DNA from: Neospora caninum Liverpool
Lineage: Eukaryota; Apicomplexa; Conoidasida; Eucoccidiorida; Sarcocystidae
Reading direction: 5' to 3'
Length of the DNA stretch: 64,000 nucleotides
Assembly (NCBI RefSeq): GCF_000208865.1
Contig: NC_018395.1
Location: 6,496,839-6,560,838 of the forward strand
In this document: one piece after another, positions 61,420-64,000 of the stretch
Position numbering within the stretch: the stretch's first letter is position 1
Layout: each line of letters starts with the position of its first letter
Translations under genes and position numbers: made by a program
Notes under the pieces: generated by a model
What the model was told of the DNA's origin: nothing
Seen by the model: the letters and a program-made list of their open reading frames with translations, nothing else
Database searches by the model: none

Positions 61420-64000
61420 TCATTCGGTACTCCGCCTGGCCCCGGAGCACGCAGGGACCGAACTGGAAAATTTCATAGTATAGTATGAGACAACACCAGG
61501 CCCTTCGAAGCCTCGACACCCCGTTCGTTGTTCGACAAAAGGAGGGAGTGAACTTTGCAACTCTTTTCTCGCCGCGAACACTCTGTCAACTCTAACATTG
61601 TAGAAGATGTCTGTCCGTGCCACTGGACACCCAGCTTCAGGACTGGACGGGGACGCTTGCTGGCGTGCCTCCGTCAACAGGAAAGCCGACAGAGACGCAG
61701 AAGTTGGAGAGAGCAGAGTGTGCTCAGCTGTAGAGAGACCGGAGAGCGCGTAGCACGTGTGATAAAGATCTGCCGCTCTGGAAGGGAAACAAGAATGATA
61801 CGTCCAAACACAAGAAACACAGTGTAAAACGATGGGTCAGAATAAAATACCAACTAGTATAACGAGCGGAAAGCTTTAGAAAACGGCGCTAAGGTGTTGA
61901 GGTGGGACATCGCCGAACAAAACTGTACCTGTGTAACCGCTTGCTGAACTCTCGATAATTGCAAGCCCAGCTTAAACAAATCTGCAGGTGTGCACTAATG
62001 TCATGCGTACGCCTCAGGGACTCCACCAGAATCGTGTCCAGTGTCATAAGTTGGCTCAAAAAAAAATTACACGCAGGAAGCGGAAGCTACCGCAATCTCG
62101 GGCAAGCATGAACACAGATGCGTGCGCTTATCCGCAACTTCAACTTTTTCTCCACTACACAACAAATATTTTCTATTTTCTTTTGCTTAGAGTGCTACGG
62201 CGATTCAGTTACTCCCATAGATCACTAAAAACGTTTAAACACAAAACTAGCTTCTCTAATCAAAAGCTTAACTTAAACTCTAATTACGGTCAGTCCTGTC
62301 GAACGGTTGATGAGGAATTTTGATGGGTGTCAAACTATAGCGACTTTCCGTTACCGTGGCTCTTCGAGGAGAGACATGTAGATCCGGTTTGAATTTCTCA
62401 CTGTCAGGAGGCGCCCATTTTAGCGCAGGAAACTGCTTTTGTTCGATGTCCCCTTTTTCTCAACCATGGTTGCATGCTTGCTCAATATTAGAAGTGATTC
62501 TCCTCCTGCCCTCTATAGATAAACACTGCGTTGTGTGTACAAGCTCACTGCAGGATAAACAAGAAAAGCGGAAGTTCAGTGAAAACAAATGAATAGGAGC
62601 GAGCAGTGCCTGTCTACAGCACGAACGAAGCGACACAAAAAAACGTTCACAAAAGAGCTTTTTTGACTCACTTTCCGGGCTTATCACGGAGGCCACCTCG
62701 CGGGTCCTGGCAGCAAGCAAGAATGTACTGTTGGAGATGTCGAGAAGAGACCCAGAGCTCGCGCGGAATGGGGCGCCCGGCAAGGTGGAAGGCGTGGGCA
62801 AGAAGAGGAAACAAAGCTGACTGCAAGAGGAAAGGCAGAGAGAGCAAAGGTTTCTCGACGGCATTCAGTGGCGTAAAACGCCTCGCATATGTCAAGGCCA
62901 AGAGAACGGAAGGGGTAGGAAAAATGCGGCCGACGGCAAAACAGAAATGGCGAAGAAGATACAGGCTAAAAGAAGTGAAGTACCATAGTAACGATCTTAT
63001 TGCTACTGCACAAAACAATCGATTCGTTCTCCTTTGTAGGCGTCAGCTGTAGAAACCAACTACACACAGACTCCTAGCTTTCACCACTCGTTCTCCTTCC
63101 TTCCGGTTCTCGTCCTTCATGCTGCTATTTCCTCGTCTCCAACGCGTGCCCCTCCTCTGTCTCCCGTGTGGGTCACGATATTTCGCATTTTCCGTCTTCC
63201 ACTTTTGCTGTTCTTGTGTAGGCAATCTTCAGGGAGCGACGAGAGTATAACCCCAGGCACTCCAAGAGAAAACCAGTGACTGACCATCCAAAAAGAGTAG
63301 CAAGCGTCGACCAGCTTGTTCGTCCGACCCTGAAAGCCCCCCTCGAAGCCCATCTGTCTCATCACTGCCCAGTGAAGAAGGCGATCGAGGTCAAGAAACT
63401 CGTGGGCTTTTCCCAGAATGCAGAGCGCCGCCAGACCTGGGGGAAGTACGAGCGCAACCAACGACGGCAGAATGCTGGCCAAATTTGCACTCCACCACTT
63501 TAAAGCCCGAAATATGATCGAAAAGAAAGGCGCACGCGAAAGCCTAACTGCCCCTGTCAACCACGAATGAGATGATCGGGACTTCTGACGTGAAGTGGCA
63601 GGGTGTGCAAACACCCTAAAAATCTGGACGCGCACGGTTCATTATTATCAAACCTGCCGCATTCGGGCGAAAAGCAAAAGATGGCACGTAGCGCCAAACC
63701 CGACAGATGCTTCACGAATTAATTTTGAAGGAAAAGTGCAATGAACACGCACCGCAGTAGGTGTAACCACCGTGTGCCTCTAGGCCGGGTTCCCCGGCAA
63801 TTCCTCCTTCGTAAGTCTGACAGCCGGCAACGTACTCCGCCACCCCCTCGATGAGTTCGTCTGTTAGCATGTGAAGCATCGAGGCTGTCGCCACTGCACA
63901 GTAAGTACCTCTGCAGCGGCCACAGAAGAGCAGAAGCCGAAAGGTGGATTGAGTCCTCTGGCCTTAGATGAAGAGTGGCGAAAAAGAAGTGGAGGATGAC
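61420..64000 (-). CDS. Protein farnesyltransferase subunit beta, C-terminal part (5' end outside window)
   Basis: Four exons are visible: 63893-63753, 63436-63285, 62820-62672 and 61777-61420, with matching phases (1, 0, 2) and a stop at 61422-61420. Together they cover about the C-terminal half of the enzyme. Family repeats are clear: TYEGGIAGEPGLEAHGGYTY, then RQMGFEGGFQGRTNKLVDAC, then LACCQDPRGGLRDKPGK, then DLYHTCYALSGLS. The zinc ligands of the beta subunit are present: Asp and Cys of LVDACY and His of LYHTCY. The diphosphate-binding Arg and Lys of GRTNK are also kept. With the alpha subunit this enzyme adds farnesyl to CaaX proteins. The C-terminal exon adds a less conserved 100-residue segment with the usual FYNV element. 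The right window edge cuts the gene; the sequence from 63894 to 64000 appears to be intron. Confidence 0.92.

Noticed and set aside
1..64000. tRNA, rRNA, CRISPR arrays, insertion sequences, bacterial operon signals
   Set aside because: None was seen on reading. The genome is eukaryotic, and no cloverleaf-like or rRNA-like stretch was recognised by eye; a covariance-model scan was not possible.

Overview
The window reads as nuclear DNA of a coccidian apicomplexan of the Toxoplasmatinae. Genes are intron-rich with canonical GT-AG introns, coding GC is moderate, intergenic DNA is long, and (TA)n and (TG)n tracts are frequent. The gene set includes a rhomboid protease of the ROM1 type, the two-isoform HXGPRT, an apicomplexan ATG16, a subtilisin and a PAN-domain secretory protein. 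HXGPRT is clearly orthologous to the Toxoplasma gondii enzyme but carries many substitutions relative to it, so I infer a close relative, most likely Neospora caninum, rather than T. gondii itself. No prokaryotic or viral feature was seen. All exon structures were worked out by hand from splice signals and reading-frame phase and are models, not mapped transcripts.

Layout, left to right: the start of a PAN/Apple-domain secretory protein (-, cut by the left edge); ATG16-like WD40 protein (-, single exon, 2009-4831); ROM1 rhomboid (+, 7696-10672) with a duplicated piece of its transmembrane exon inside intron 2; a tandem-GAF-domain protein with about 11 exons (-, about 13.9-22.5 kb); a 105-residue, five-exon, single-TM protein that looks mitochondrial (-, 25364-27158); HXGPRT with its skipped 49-residue exon (+, 28482-30652); a multi-exon membrane protein of unknown function (+, 32503-35194); a PH-domain/coiled-coil protein of about 13 exons (-, 36623-42087); a CFAP97-like axonemal protein (-, 44605-45384); an intact subtilisin protease (+, 48406-53858) followed by a decayed tandem copy (about 56.3-58.45 kb); a short secreted membrane protein (+, 60055-60567); and the 3' part of the protein farnesyltransferase beta subunit (-, 61420 to the right edge).

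Functionally the region mixes housekeeping genes (purine salvage, prenylation, ATG8 lipidation), invasion or secretory-pathway genes (ROM1, PAN protein, subtilisin) and a gene expected to matter only in flagellated microgametes (CFAP97). They do not form an operon or a single pathway. The most interesting signals are the relic subtilisin, the ROM1 intronic exon copy, two single-base frame disruptions in short homopolymers (ROM1, PH-domain gene), a probable GC-AG intron in the GAF gene and a three-codon first exon in the small mitochondrial-like gene.
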